Positions 16,873 through 24,777 of a stretch of 47,292 nucleotides of DNA are shown here, piece by piece. Position numbers and translations under genes: made by a program. Source of the stretch: Erysipelotrichaceae bacterium OttesenSCG-928-M19. Its GTDB lineage: Bacteria; Bacillota_I; Bacilli_A; JAJDGJ01. Location of the stretch: positions 1-47,292 of the forward strand of contig JAJDGJ010000007.1 of the NCBI GenBank assembly GCA_030265585.1. Reading direction: 5' to 3'. The notes under the pieces were generated by a model. That model did no database searches. It worked only from the letters and a program-made list of their open reading frames with translations, and was not told the DNA's origin. The stretch's first letter is position 1, and each line of letters begins with the position of its first letter.

Positions 16873-18069
16873 TTAGATTATTTTTCTTAACATACTATGC
16901 TGTACTATTTCATTTTCAAAAGGCAAATAAATTATTTGTTGTGGATGACGTGCGATAGTAATTTCATTTAAATCTTCATCATACATTTTGTCAATGACAA
17001 AAGAATAAAAAACATTATTAGGACCAAATAACTCAACATGATCACCCTTCTCAAAATAATTACGTTGTTCAAGTTTAATCATCTTATTTTCATAAGCTAA
17101 AACATAACCAATAAACTCTTTAGTTGGATGCTCATCACGGTTTTGATACAATTGCTTAGCTACATTCATCTCATTATTGAAAAAGCCATCATTAACAGCT
17201 CGATTAGCTGCTTTGCTTAAATTAGCTAATAGTCTTTCATCATAATAACCTTGTTGTGAGTATTGATCGATAATTTGACGATACGTTGAAACAATAGTTG
17301 CTAAATAGTAAATTGACTTCATTCGTCCTTCAATCTTTAATGATGAAATGCCCAAATCAATCAACTTTGGTAATTCTAGAGCAAGTGAAAGATCTTTACT
17401 TGACATTGTAAAATAACAATCATCAGTATTAATTTTTTCTAATTGTCCTTTATTTTCATGATATAGATTATAATTCCAGCGACATGATTGCGAACAACCA
17501 CCTCGATTACTATCTCGTTTTGAATAATAATTTGATAACATGCAACGTCCAGAATAAGCGACACACATCGCTCCATGAACAAAATATTCTAATTCTAAAT
17601 TTGATTTTTCTTTTAATAGCTTCAATTCAGCATACGTTGTTTCTCGTGCTAAAACAATTCTCGTTGCGTTTAATTTTTCATAAAACTTAATAGCATAACT
17701 ATTAGTAATTGATTGTTGTGTTGAAATATGAATTGGTAATGAAGGTGCATATTGATTTAGATATTTTACAACAATAACATCAGCACAAATTATTCCATCA
17801 ACTTTAATTTTCTCTAAAGCTTGTAAATATTCTTTTAAACCAGCTAAATCTTCATTATGAAATATAATATTAACGACAACATATACTTTTGCTTGATGTT
17901 GATGAGCAAAAATTACACCTTGTTCAATATCTTCTAAGGCAAAATTAGAAGCTGAGGAACGCAAAGAAAACTGTTTACCGCCAATATAAACAGCATCTGC
18001 TCCATAAAGGATTGCTATTTTAAGTTTTTCTAAATCACCTGCTGGTGCTAATAGTTCTGGTTTAATCAT
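16873..18069 (-). CDS. trhP2: U32-family tRNA 5-hydroxyuridine synthesis protein TrhP2 (YrrO-like)
   Basis: A 398-residue U32 'peptidase' family protein. The N-terminal TIM-barrel-like part starts KPELLAPAGDLEKLKIAI. The U32 signature is at residues 160-180 (EYFVHGAMCVAYSGRCMLS), with Cys169 and Cys176 followed by Cys192 and Cys196, the likely Fe-S ligands. Members such as E. coli TrhP and B. subtilis YrrN/YrrO make 5-hydroxyuridine at tRNA position 34 using prephenate. The methyltransferase TrmR is encoded two genes upstream. Together they would give 5-methoxyuridine. The start overlaps trhP1 by 8 bases. Confidence 0.88.
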   Translation of the reverse strand: MIKPELLAPAGDLEKLKIAILYGADAVYIGGKQFSLRSSASNFALEDIEQGVIFAHQHQAKVYVVVNIIFHNEDLAGLKEYLQALEKIKVDGIICADVIVVKYLNQYAPSLPIHISTQQSITNSYAIKFYEKLNATRIVLARETTYAELKLLKEKSNLELEYFVHGAMCVAYSGRCMLSNYYSKRDSNRGGCSQSCRWNYNLYHENKGQLEKINTDDCYFTMSSKDLSLALELPKLIDLGISSLKIEGRMKSIYYLATIVSTYRQIIDQYSQQGYYDERLLANLSKAANRAVNDGFFNNEMNVAKQLYQNRDEHPTKEFIGYVLAYENKMIKLEQRNYFEKGDHVELFGPNNVFYSFVIDKMYDEDLNEITIARHPQQIIYLPFENEIVQHSMLRKII

Positions 18070-18997
18070 TTTTAATATCCATTTCTAATAGTTTGGCTTG
18101 TTCAATTGTATATACCGTTTTATCATCATAAAAAGATTCTGATAAATTTGTACTAATTTCAATTAGTTTTTCCTGAGCACTAGCTATATCATAATCCTCG
18201 TTATCTAATACATCTTTAAATAAATAGACAACCTCTTCATATTCCTTAGTAGTACAAAAAAGATTATTCAAATATAAGTACTTAACATTTGCTCTACATA
18301 ATTGATGAAGATAGTTTAAAGCATTAACATTATTCTTAGTATAAATGTAAGTACCATGCTGATCCTCATAGATATATGATTGATTATCTTTATTAACTTC
18401 ATCACTGACAATTAAATAATTTCTTGGGCTAACATCGATTGGTTCTAGCTTACTATATTCAAAATAACTACTTAGTAATAAACGCTTAGAATTAAAGATT
18501 TTTTGTTTACCATAAACTTGGACAAATAAATTAGTTGAGCTTTTTTTAGCAATTTTTAAAATTTCATCAATATTAATTTCATTTGATAAAAAATAACCAT
18601 CATAAATATCACTAGTATATTCAATACTAGCATAGTTTGTATTTAAGATAGCTGTTCCATTAATAAATTTAAAATCTAAACCTAATTCTTCAACTAATTC
18701 AATAATACCTACATCATTAATAATTAGACCAGTAATTGCTAACTTATCAAGTTTCTTTAAAATAGCCTTAAGCCCAATTAAATCCTCTTCATGATATAAC
18801 ATATCTAAATTAATATATAGCTCAACATCATTTTCACTTGCGCGCTCAGCTAAAATACTTATTTCATTAGTATAACAATTAAATTGCTTTGTATAAGTCA
18901 AATCTTTAATATTTAATATTAAGGCTCCTAGCTTTTCATCAATGAATTTTAATCCTTGTTCTAAATTATTTATTTCAATTAAAAGCTTTGTTTCCAT
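18062..18997 (-). CDS. trhP1: U32-family partner protein TrhP1 (YrrN-like)
   Basis: A 311-residue, diverged U32-related protein. It keeps the barrel-like alternation (LYINLDMLYHEEDLIGLK parallels VNIIFHNEDLAGLK of TrhP2) but lacks the Cys-rich U32 signature. At the equivalent site it reads VQVYGKQKIFNSKRLLLSS, where Cys are replaced. This fits the YrrN member of the YrrN/YrrO pair, presumably a non-catalytic or assembly partner (inference). It begins directly after the trmR stop (TAAATG) and overlaps trhP2 by 8 bases. Function is assigned mainly from conserved gene order. Confidence 0.75.
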   Translation of the reverse strand: METKLLIEINNLEQGLKFIDEKLGALILNIKDLTYTKQFNCYTNEISILAERASENDVELYINLDMLYHEEDLIGLKAILKKLDKLAITGLIINDVGIIELVEELGLDFKFINGTAILNTNYASIEYTSDIYDGYFLSNEINIDEILKIAKKSSTNLFVQVYGKQKIFNSKRLLLSSYFEYSKLEPIDVSPRNYLIVSDEVNKDNQSYIYEDQHGTYIYTKNNVNALNYLHQLCRANVKYLYLNNLFCTTKEYEEVVYLFKDVLDNEDYDIASAQEKLIEISTNLSESFYDDKTVYTIEQAKLLEMDIKND

Positions 18998-19582
18998 TTA
19001 CATCTTCCTTTTTACAACGTATATCCCATCACCGATATTATAATATGTTGCTTCATATTTTGTTTGTTTTTCTAACCATTCAATAAATTTTCTTATCTTC
19101 TGTACTAATTGGCGCGTATTGCGATTATTAGTTACTCTCTTTTCAAAGACAAAACCATGAAAATTAATATTATCAATAATAATTGCCCCATCACTATTAA
19201 GTAAACTTACATATTTTTCAAAAAACTTTTGATATTGTGCTTTAGCTGCATCAATAAAAATTAAATCATAGTCTCTTTTTAATAACCTCATATCTAATAA
19301 TAAAGCATCGTGATGGTACAAAGTTATTTTATCTAATTTTTGATATTTAACAATATTTTCTAAAGCTAAATTATAACGCAAGCCATCTCTTTCAACACTA
19401 TCTATATGGACAACTGACTCTTGTAAAGACATCACTAACGCAGAATAACCAATAGCACTACCAATCTCTAATATATTTTTTACATTATTATCCTTTATAT
19501 ATTTAATAATGAAATCTCTACTAGCCTGTTCAATAATTGGAATATCATTAATAGCTGCATATTTTTCAAGTTCTTTTAACAC
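18998..19582 (-). CDS. trmR: tRNA 5-hydroxyuridine methyltransferase TrmR (YrrM-like)
   Basis: A 194-residue class I O-methyltransferase (methyltransferase_3/CCoAOMT-like family). It has the SAM motif ILEIGSAIGYSALVMS near residues 36-51, the acidic loop VERDGLR near 60 and the metal/substrate-site segment DLIFIDAAKAQYQKFFE near 105. The start is a GTG with AAGGTG five bases upstream. In B. subtilis the YrrM homolog (TrmR) methylates 5-hydroxyuridine-34 to 5-methoxyuridine. The neighbouring U32 genes support the same role here. Confidence 0.85.
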   Translation of the reverse strand: MLKELEKYAAINDIPIIEQASRDFIIKYIKDNNVKNILEIGSAIGYSALVMSLQESVVHIDSVERDGLRYNLALENIVKYQKLDKITLYHHDALLLDMRLLKRDYDLIFIDAAKAQYQKFFEKYVSLLNSDGAIIIDNINFHGFVFEKRVTNNRNTRQLVQKIRKFIEWLEKQTKYEATYYNIGDGIYVVKRKM

Positions 19583-19600
19583 AATTTCACCTTTTCACAA

Positions 19601-19627
19601 ATAAATTAGAGACAAGCTCTAATTTAT
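19601..19627 (-). other. Intercistronic hairpin between mltG and trmR
   Basis: A perfect 11-base stem, ATAAATTAGAG (19601-19611) against CTCTAATTTAT (19617-19627), with a 5-base loop, starting right at the mltG stop. On the minus strand the tail is only ATTTGTG, so it is a poor terminator. It may attenuate or be an mRNA processing/stability element. Confidence 0.55.
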
Positions 19628-19628
19628 C

Positions 19629-20696
19629 TTAATATTCAAACCACAAGCCATCTTCTTTTAACTTGTCAATCATTCGATTATGACCGGCATAAGTTTTAGT
19701 AGCGTAAATCTTACCATTTTTATCACTTACAAAATATAAATAATTAGTGCTAGTATAGTTTAAAGCAGCTAATATACTATCATTTGATGGTGCATTAATG
19801 GGTCCTACTGGTAAGCCATTCATATCAGCTCGTGTATTATAACCATTCTGTTCAGCTAGTTCAGCAGCTGTTAAATCACGTGATGCCATATCAATTTGAA
19901 GACCATAGTAAGTAGTTACATCACTACCTAATGCAACACCTTTTTTAATACGATTCATGAAGATAGAAGCGACCAAAACACGATCATCATATGTCTTAGC
20001 TTCTGCCTCTGCCATACTTGCTAGTGTATAAACCTCATTTATACTTAGCTTACTCTTATCAAATAAGGCTTTATTCTCCAAATATTTTTTATTACTTTGA
20101 GCTACTAATACTTCAATTAATGATCTTGCTGTTGTACTATTTGATACATTATAAGTATCGGGAGCAAGTAGCCCTTCTAATTTATAAATTTCTTGATCAT
20201 TAAACTCATATATTTTCAATAACTCATATTTACCTTGTAATTCTTTAATAAAATCTTGATCATTACATAACTTTAAAAAATCATCTTGTTTGATTTCCAA
20301 TTTTTCTTCAGCAACCTTCGCAAAATCAATAATACGATAACCCTCTAGAAAAGTAATGTTTTGATTGGTTGCTGTACTAACAGTATTTAATTGCTCGATG
20401 ATATCAAATAAAGACTGATTTTGCGATAATTCAAAGATACCAGCCTTAAAGTCACTTTTACCTGATAATCTAATATAGACCTTTGCAAATGTTTTAGACT
20501 TAATTAAATCTTCTTTTTGCAAATTGTTTAATATTTCATCAGTAGTCTCATTTTCAGCAACGCTAAAAGCTACTGCTGATTTTGTATTACTATTCACAGG
20601 AAAAGAAAAGTAATTTACTGCTCCAAAAATTACCAATAGGACAACTAAAATACTTATTAAAACAAGACGCTTTTTTCCTGGTTTTCTATTATTCAT
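19629..20696 (-). CDS. mltG: Endolytic murein transglycosylase MltG
   Basis: A 355-residue membrane-anchored YceG/MltG. A basic N-terminus and one membrane helix (about residues 10-28) are followed by a LysM-like region (AVAFSVAENETTDEILNNL). The catalytic domain has LASMAEAEAK near residue 228, with the conserved Glu, then GSDVTTYYGL near 258 and NGLPVGPINAPS near 290. The sugar-binding block LYFVSDKNGKIYATKTYAGHN lies near the end. It cleaves nascent glycan strands and sets their length, so the cell has peptidoglycan. The ATG overlaps the DUF1292 gene by 8 bases. Confidence 0.93.
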   Translation of the reverse strand: MNNRKPGKKRLVLISILVVLLVIFGAVNYFSFPVNSNTKSAVAFSVAENETTDEILNNLQKEDLIKSKTFAKVYIRLSGKSDFKAGIFELSQNQSLFDIIEQLNTVSTATNQNITFLEGYRIIDFAKVAEEKLEIKQDDFLKLCNDQDFIKELQGKYELLKIYEFNDQEIYKLEGLLAPDTYNVSNSTTARSLIEVLVAQSNKKYLENKALFDKSKLSINEVYTLASMAEAEAKTYDDRVLVASIFMNRIKKGVALGSDVTTYYGLQIDMASRDLTAAELAEQNGYNTRADMNGLPVGPINAPSNDSILAALNYTSTNYLYFVSDKNGKIYATKTYAGHNRMIDKLKEDGLWFEY

Positions 20697-20967
20697 CGAT
20701 ACCTAGTCCTTGCTCTGCGATAAAAGCATTATAAATTTCTTCTAATTGCGCTAATTCTTCATCAGATTCAATAAAGAAAATATTATTATCATCATCATAG
20801 ATTGACACATTCATCACTAGGTCTTCATCCTCATCTTCGATTGCACTATCATAATAATAAACATATTTTTTTCCTGTTTCTTCGCTCTCATAAGTAAATA
20901 AAATAGTAAATTCTTTTGCATTACCATGTTCATCTTCTAAAATAATTATATTATCTTGTTCTTCCAT
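20689..20967 (-). CDS. DUF1292 family protein (YrzB-like)
   Basis: A 92-residue acidic protein matching the DUF1292/YrzB family pattern. It has IIILEDEHGNAKEFTILFTY, then EETGKKYVYYYD and a C-terminal ESDEELAQLEEIYNAFI. The function is unknown. Its place between ruvX and mltG is conserved in Bacilli. GGAGG precedes the ATG, and it overlaps mltG by 8 bases. Confidence 0.88.
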   Translation of the reverse strand: MEEQDNIIILEDEHGNAKEFTILFTYESEETGKKYVYYYDSAIEDEDEDLVMNVSIYDDDNNIFFIESDEELAQLEEIYNAFIAEQGLGIDE

Positions 20968-20978
20968 TTCAAATCCTC

Positions 20979-21398
20979 CTAACTTTTTGCATCTAAATAA
21001 CCCTGCAGTATATTTATTGCAGCCATCTTATCAATTGTTTTCTTTCTTTTTTGACGTGATAAGTTCATACTAATCATACTTTTTTCCATTAAGACACTAG
21101 TTAAGCGCTCATCCCATAATATAACGTCGACCTTAAAATAGTTTTCTAGACGTTTTTTAAAAGCAATTGATCTTTGTGATGAATCACCTAAATCACCATT
21201 CATATGTTTAGGATTACCTAAAACAAATAATTCTATTTCATATTCTTGAAGTGCTTTAGCTAATAATTGCAGTGCCATTTTATATGAATTTTCATTAAAA
21301 TTAATTGTCGTTAGTCCTTGTGCTGTAATTTTTAAAGGATCGCTTATTGCTACCCCTAAAGTTTTACTTCCTAAGTCTAAGCCGATTATCCTTTTAAT
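20979..21398 (-). CDS. ruvX: Holliday-junction resolvase-like RuvX/YqgF, apparent ATT start
   Basis: The frame gives 139 residues if begun at ATT (21396-21398), equal to the family length. It then reads KRIIGLDLGSKTLGVAISD, the conserved RNase H-like first strand with catalytic Asp. Then come LFVLGNPKHMNGDLG, VILWDERLTS with the second acidic site, and SRQKRKKTIDKMAA. No ATG, GTG or TTG occurs in frame between the preceding stop and this block. The first ATG (21278) would delete the catalytic strand. GGAG lies 10 bases upstream and the ATT overlaps the ireB TAA. In other bacteria the protein is implicated in pre-16S rRNA end processing. An ATT start or a sequencing error remain the two explanations. 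Confidence 0.85.
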   Translation of the reverse strand: MKRIIGLDLGSKTLGVAISDPLKITAQGLTTINFNENSYKMALQLLAKALQEYEIELFVLGNPKHMNGDLGDSSQRSIAFKKRLENYFKVDVILWDERLTSVLMEKSMISMNLSRQKRKKTIDKMAAINILQGYLDAKS

Positions 21399-21663
21399 CG
21401 TTATTCTTCTCCAAATATGATTTGACTAACTCTTCAATTATTTCATCACGAGTTACTTTTTGAATAACTTTACGTGCTCCATCGTGACTTGAAATATAAG
21501 CCGGATCATTTGAAATTAGATAACCAACTATTTGATTAATAGCATTATAGCCTTTTTCTTCTAGTGCTTTAACAACATGCTCCAAAATTGAACGTACTCT
21601 TTGATCTTGAATTTCATTTGCATCAAAAAGCATTGTATGTTGTGTGTTATTATTATCCATCAT
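21394..21663 (-). CDS. ireB: IreB family regulatory phosphoprotein (DUF965/YrzL)
   Basis: An 89-residue protein of the IreB family (TQHTMLFDANEIQDQRVRSI, then HVVKALEEKGYNAINQIVGYLISNDPAYISSHDGARKVIQ in two conserved blocks). In Enterococcus, IreB is a substrate of the Ser/Thr kinase IreK and affects cephalosporin resistance. The frame opens at 21675, but GGTGAT overlaps that codon, so the ATG at 21663 (or the adjacent one at 21660) is the likely start. It lies between alaS and ruvX as in B. subtilis. The stop is shared with the ruvX ATT. Confidence 0.9.
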   Translation of the reverse strand: MMDNNNTQHTMLFDANEIQDQRVRSILEHVVKALEEKGYNAINQIVGYLISNDPAYISSHDGARKVIQKVTRDEIIEELVKSYLEKNND

Positions 21664-21721
21664 AACAATCACCATCCTATCTAGCCTTAATTTTACTATA
21701 TATTCCTTTAAAATACTACTT

Positions 21722-24331
21722 TTATTTAATTTGTTCTAAAATATTACATAGTTCCTCTCTAGTAATATCAATAGTAGTAGCACCTTGTGCCATATCTAAT
21801 TTTCCGCCACCCTTACCAGTGAATGCTTCATTGATAGCTTTTGCTATTTCATTAGCATAAACACCACGAGCAACTAAATCTTTACTTACACCAACAACAT
21901 ATGGTTTTTTATTTTCAACAGTATAAACGATAGCTATTGCATTATCTTTCTCATTTTTTATATTATCGACAAATGATTTCATATCTTTGATATCATCATT
22001 ATGTAATAAAAGAAGATATACTTTCATTCCGTTAATATCATAGTATTCATCATCAATAATTGTCGAAACTCCCATAGTAAGTTTTTCTTTAATATTATTT
22101 AAATCAGTTTTTAAAGTTGCTAATTCATCTAAAATATTGTCTAATCTTTTATTAGCTTTTGAAGTATCTTTAATACCTAATTTATAAGTTAATTCCTTTA
22201 GTTTATCTTCTTCTGCACATAACATCTTATAAGCAAATTTTGATGTTTTAGCAATAATTCGACGCATTCCCGATCCTACTGATTCCTCTTTTTCAATTCT
22301 AAACAAACCTAATTCATTAGTTTTAGTAACATGTGTTCCACCACATAATTCAATAGAAAAACCAGGTATTTCAATTACTCTTACAAAATCATCATATTTA
22401 TCACTAAACAAAGCTTGCGCACCTTTAGCTTTGGCTTCTTCAATATTCATATAAGAGATTTCTAAATCTAACCCCTCAAAAATTACATCATTAACAATTC
22501 TTTCAATTTCTAAAAGATCTTCTTCAGCAACTTTTTCAAAATGATTAAAATCAAAACGTAAATATTCATCAGTCACATATGAACCTGCCTGATTAACATG
22601 ATTTCCTAAAACATCTTTTAATGCTTGATGTAATAAATGAGTTGCACTATGATTACGAGAAACTAGCTTTCTAAAAGTTTGATTAATTTTTAAGTGTGCT
22701 TTATTACCCTTTTTGATTGGAAAAGTATCTACTAAATGAAGATGCTGTCCATTAGGAGCTTTTCTAACATTTAAAACTTCTAATTCAATACCATCTATTT
22801 CAATTGTTCCCTGATCACTAATTTGACCGCCACTTTCAGCATAGAAAACAGTTTTATCAAAAGCAATTTCGCCTTCACCCTCTAAAGTATCTACTTTCTC
22901 ACCAGCTTTAAATAAACCAATTACTTTAGCATCCGTTTCATTTAGATTATAGCCTACAAAAGTTGACTCATTTTTAAAAGCTAATAAATCAGCCGATTGA
23001 CTCTTCATATTTGAAGTATCCTTAAAACTTGAACGAGCCATCTCTTGTTGATTTTTCATTAATTTATCAAAACCATCCATATCAACTAAGTAACCAGCTT
23101 CTTCACTTAATTCTTGAACGATTTCAATTGGAAAACCATAAGTATCATAAAGTCGAAATGCTTGTTCACCAGTAATTGTTTTATCAATACTAGTCTTTTT
23201 AACATCCTCAAACATTTTCATACCTGATGCTAATGTTTTATGAAAACGTTCCTCATCAGCTTTAATAATTTTTGCAACTAGTTCTTGTTTATCACTTAAG
23301 AATGGATAGTAATCATTCATAACATCAACAACTGTATGAACAATGCGATATAAGAAAGGTTCTTCTATTCCTAAATCTAAACCAAAACGTGAAGCACGAC
23401 GTAGTAATCTTTTTAAAACATAACCGCGACCTTCATTAGAGAACATACCACCATCAGCCAAGGCAAAAGTAATTGCTCTAATATGATCAGCAATCACTTT
23501 ATATGCTCGCTTATATTTTCCTTCATAAGGAAATTTCGCTAATGATTCTATTTCAATAATAATCGGCATAAATAAATCAGTTTCAAAGTTTGTTTCAGCT
23601 TCTTGAACAATGGAAGCTAAACGCTCTAAGCCCATTCCAGTGTCAATATTTTTTTGTGGAAGTAGCTTGTATTCTGCACGACTAACACCTTCTTCAGCAT
23701 TAAACTGTGAAAAAACAATATTCCAAATTTCAATATAACGATCATTATCCATATCTTTAGCAAGTAGATCAATTCCTATATTATCTGGATCATAGGCAAG
23801 ACCACGATCATAAAAAATCTCACTGTTTGGCCCACATGGTCCCGCTCCTATTTCCCAAAAATTACCATCTAATCGAAAAATTCTTGAATCATCTAAACCA
23901 ATCACATTTTTCCAAATATCATATGCTTCATCATCATCTGTATAAACAGTTGCATATAATTTATCAACATCCATACCAATCCACTCTTCGCTTGTTAAAA
24001 ACTCCCAAGCATATTCAATACCCTCTTTTTTAAAATAATCACCTATTGAAAAATTACCTAACATCTCAAACATCGTGTGATGGCGAGCTGTTAAACCAAC
24101 ATTTTCAATATCATTAGTTCTTATTGATCGTTGTGAGTTTGCAATACGTGGTTTCTCTAAAGTTGTTGAGCCATCAAAGTACTTCTTTAAAGCACTAACT
24201 CCTGAATTAATCCATAATAAAGATGGATCATTAATTGGAATTAAGGGTACTCCTGGCTCTATCATATGATCTTTTTCCTTAAAAAAGTCTAAAAACATCC
24301 TTCTTAATTGGGAACTTGTTCTAAATTTCAT
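21722..24331 (-). CDS. alaS: Alanyl-tRNA synthetase
   Basis: An 869-residue class II synthetase charging tRNA-Ala. The catalytic core is residues 1-240, including SLLWINSGVSALKKYFDG, RHHTMFEMLGNFSIGDYF and RYIEIWNIVFSQF. The editing domain has HSATHLLHQAL (HxxxH) near 565 and CGGTH near 668, which together form the zinc site. The C-terminal C-Ala domain ends with GKGGGKLDMAQGAT. It is preceded by an alanine-type T-box leader and so is induced by uncharged tRNA-Ala. First gene of the long series toward ireB, ruvX and mltG. Confidence 0.98.
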   Translation of the reverse strand: MKFRTSSQLRRMFLDFFKEKDHMIEPGVPLIPINDPSLLWINSGVSALKKYFDGSTTLEKPRIANSQRSIRTNDIENVGLTARHHTMFEMLGNFSIGDYFKKEGIEYAWEFLTSEEWIGMDVDKLYATVYTDDDEAYDIWKNVIGLDDSRIFRLDGNFWEIGAGPCGPNSEIFYDRGLAYDPDNIGIDLLAKDMDNDRYIEIWNIVFSQFNAEEGVSRAEYKLLPQKNIDTGMGLERLASIVQEAETNFETDLFMPIIIEIESLAKFPYEGKYKRAYKVIADHIRAITFALADGGMFSNEGRGYVLKRLLRRASRFGLDLGIEEPFLYRIVHTVVDVMNDYYPFLSDKQELVAKIIKADEERFHKTLASGMKMFEDVKKTSIDKTITGEQAFRLYDTYGFPIEIVQELSEEAGYLVDMDGFDKLMKNQQEMARSSFKDTSNMKSQSADLLAFKNESTFVGYNLNETDAKVIGLFKAGEKVDTLEGEGEIAFDKTVFYAESGGQISDQGTIEIDGIELEVLNVRKAPNGQHLHLVDTFPIKKGNKAHLKINQTFRKLVSRNHSATHLLHQALKDVLGNHVNQAGSYVTDEYLRFDFNHFEKVAEEDLLEIERIVNDVIFEGLDLEISYMNIEEAKAKGAQALFSDKYDDFVRVIEIPGFSIELCGGTHVTKTNELGLFRIEKEESVGSGMRRIIAKTSKFAYKMLCAEEDKLKELTYKLGIKDTSKANKRLDNILDELATLKTDLNNIKEKLTMGVSTIIDDEYYDINGMKVYLLLLHNDDIKDMKSFVDNIKNEKDNAIAIVYTVENKKPYVVGVSKDLVARGVYANEIAKAINEAFTGKGGGKLDMAQGATTIDITREELCNILEQIK

Positions 24332-24352
24332 AATTATTCACTCCTTTATATT

Positions 24353-24562
24353 AAAAAAAAGACAAGCTCTAGGAACGAAATTAATCGCGGTACCATCCTA
24401 GTTCATTGTCTCAATGCCCTTTATTATGTTTTAACGCAACATCAACGCTATTGTTTGCAATAGACCATAGAAAGAGCTTCATTTTAAACAATTTCATAAG
24501 TTTGCACCAACCACTTACTCTCTCTATTGTTGCTTAAAACTACTTATTTCCTATCTAGTATG
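24353..24562 (-). promoter_or_regulatory. T-box leader of alaS (alanine, specifier GCU)
   Basis: Minus strand. The leader has the stem I motif AGAGAG followed by GGTTGGTG. The specifier GCU (24475-24477) is in the usual GAA-NNN-C context and codes for Ala. The T-box core TGGTACCGCG (24386-24395) is present. A terminator stem pairs CTAGGA (24369-24374) with TCCTAG (24396-24401) and GACAA with TTGTC, ending in eight Ts (24353-24360). Uncharged tRNA-Ala should favour antitermination. Confidence 0.93.
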
Positions 24563-24567
24563 GTGAA

Positions 24568-24596
24568 AGTATAACACATATTCACTAAATGTTCAA
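24568..24596 (-). promoter_or_regulatory. alaS promoter
   Basis: Minus strand -35 TTGAAC (24591-24596), 17-base spacer, -10 TATACT (24568-24573), directly upstream of the T-box leader. Confidence 0.75.
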
Positions 24597-24702
24597 GAAA
24601 TATAATTATTAAATTAAGATAAATAATTTTTTATTACAATCTAAAGTTACACAAAAACAGCTGACTTAGCATTACTAAAATGTTATCTATTAGTCTACAA
24701 AT

Positions 24703-24731
24703 TTGGACGTAATGTGTATCATATTTATAAT
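24703..24731 (+). promoter_or_regulatory. Promoter of the M23 peptidase gene
   Basis: -35 TTGGAC (24703-24708), 17-base spacer, -10 TATAAT (24726-24731). Between this and the alaS promoter (24597-24702) I see only AT-rich sequence without clear structure. Confidence 0.75.
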
Positions 24732-24762
24732 CATAAAAATAATATGTTAACATATAGTAAAC

Positions 24763-24774
24763 AAGGAGGTGATC
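24763..24774 (+). promoter_or_regulatory. Full-length Shine-Dalgarno site deciding the start at 24778
   Basis: AAGGAGGTGATC is complementary to the complete usual 16S anti-SD tail. It contains the in-frame GTG at 24769, which therefore cannot be the start. The ATG at 24778 lies at normal distance. Confidence 0.8.
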
Positions 24775-24777
24775 ATA

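Noticed and set aside
24569-24700. Additional small RNA or ORF in the alaS/M23 divergent region
   Set aside because: The region is AT-rich with short stop-rich frames. Only the two promoters can be supported.
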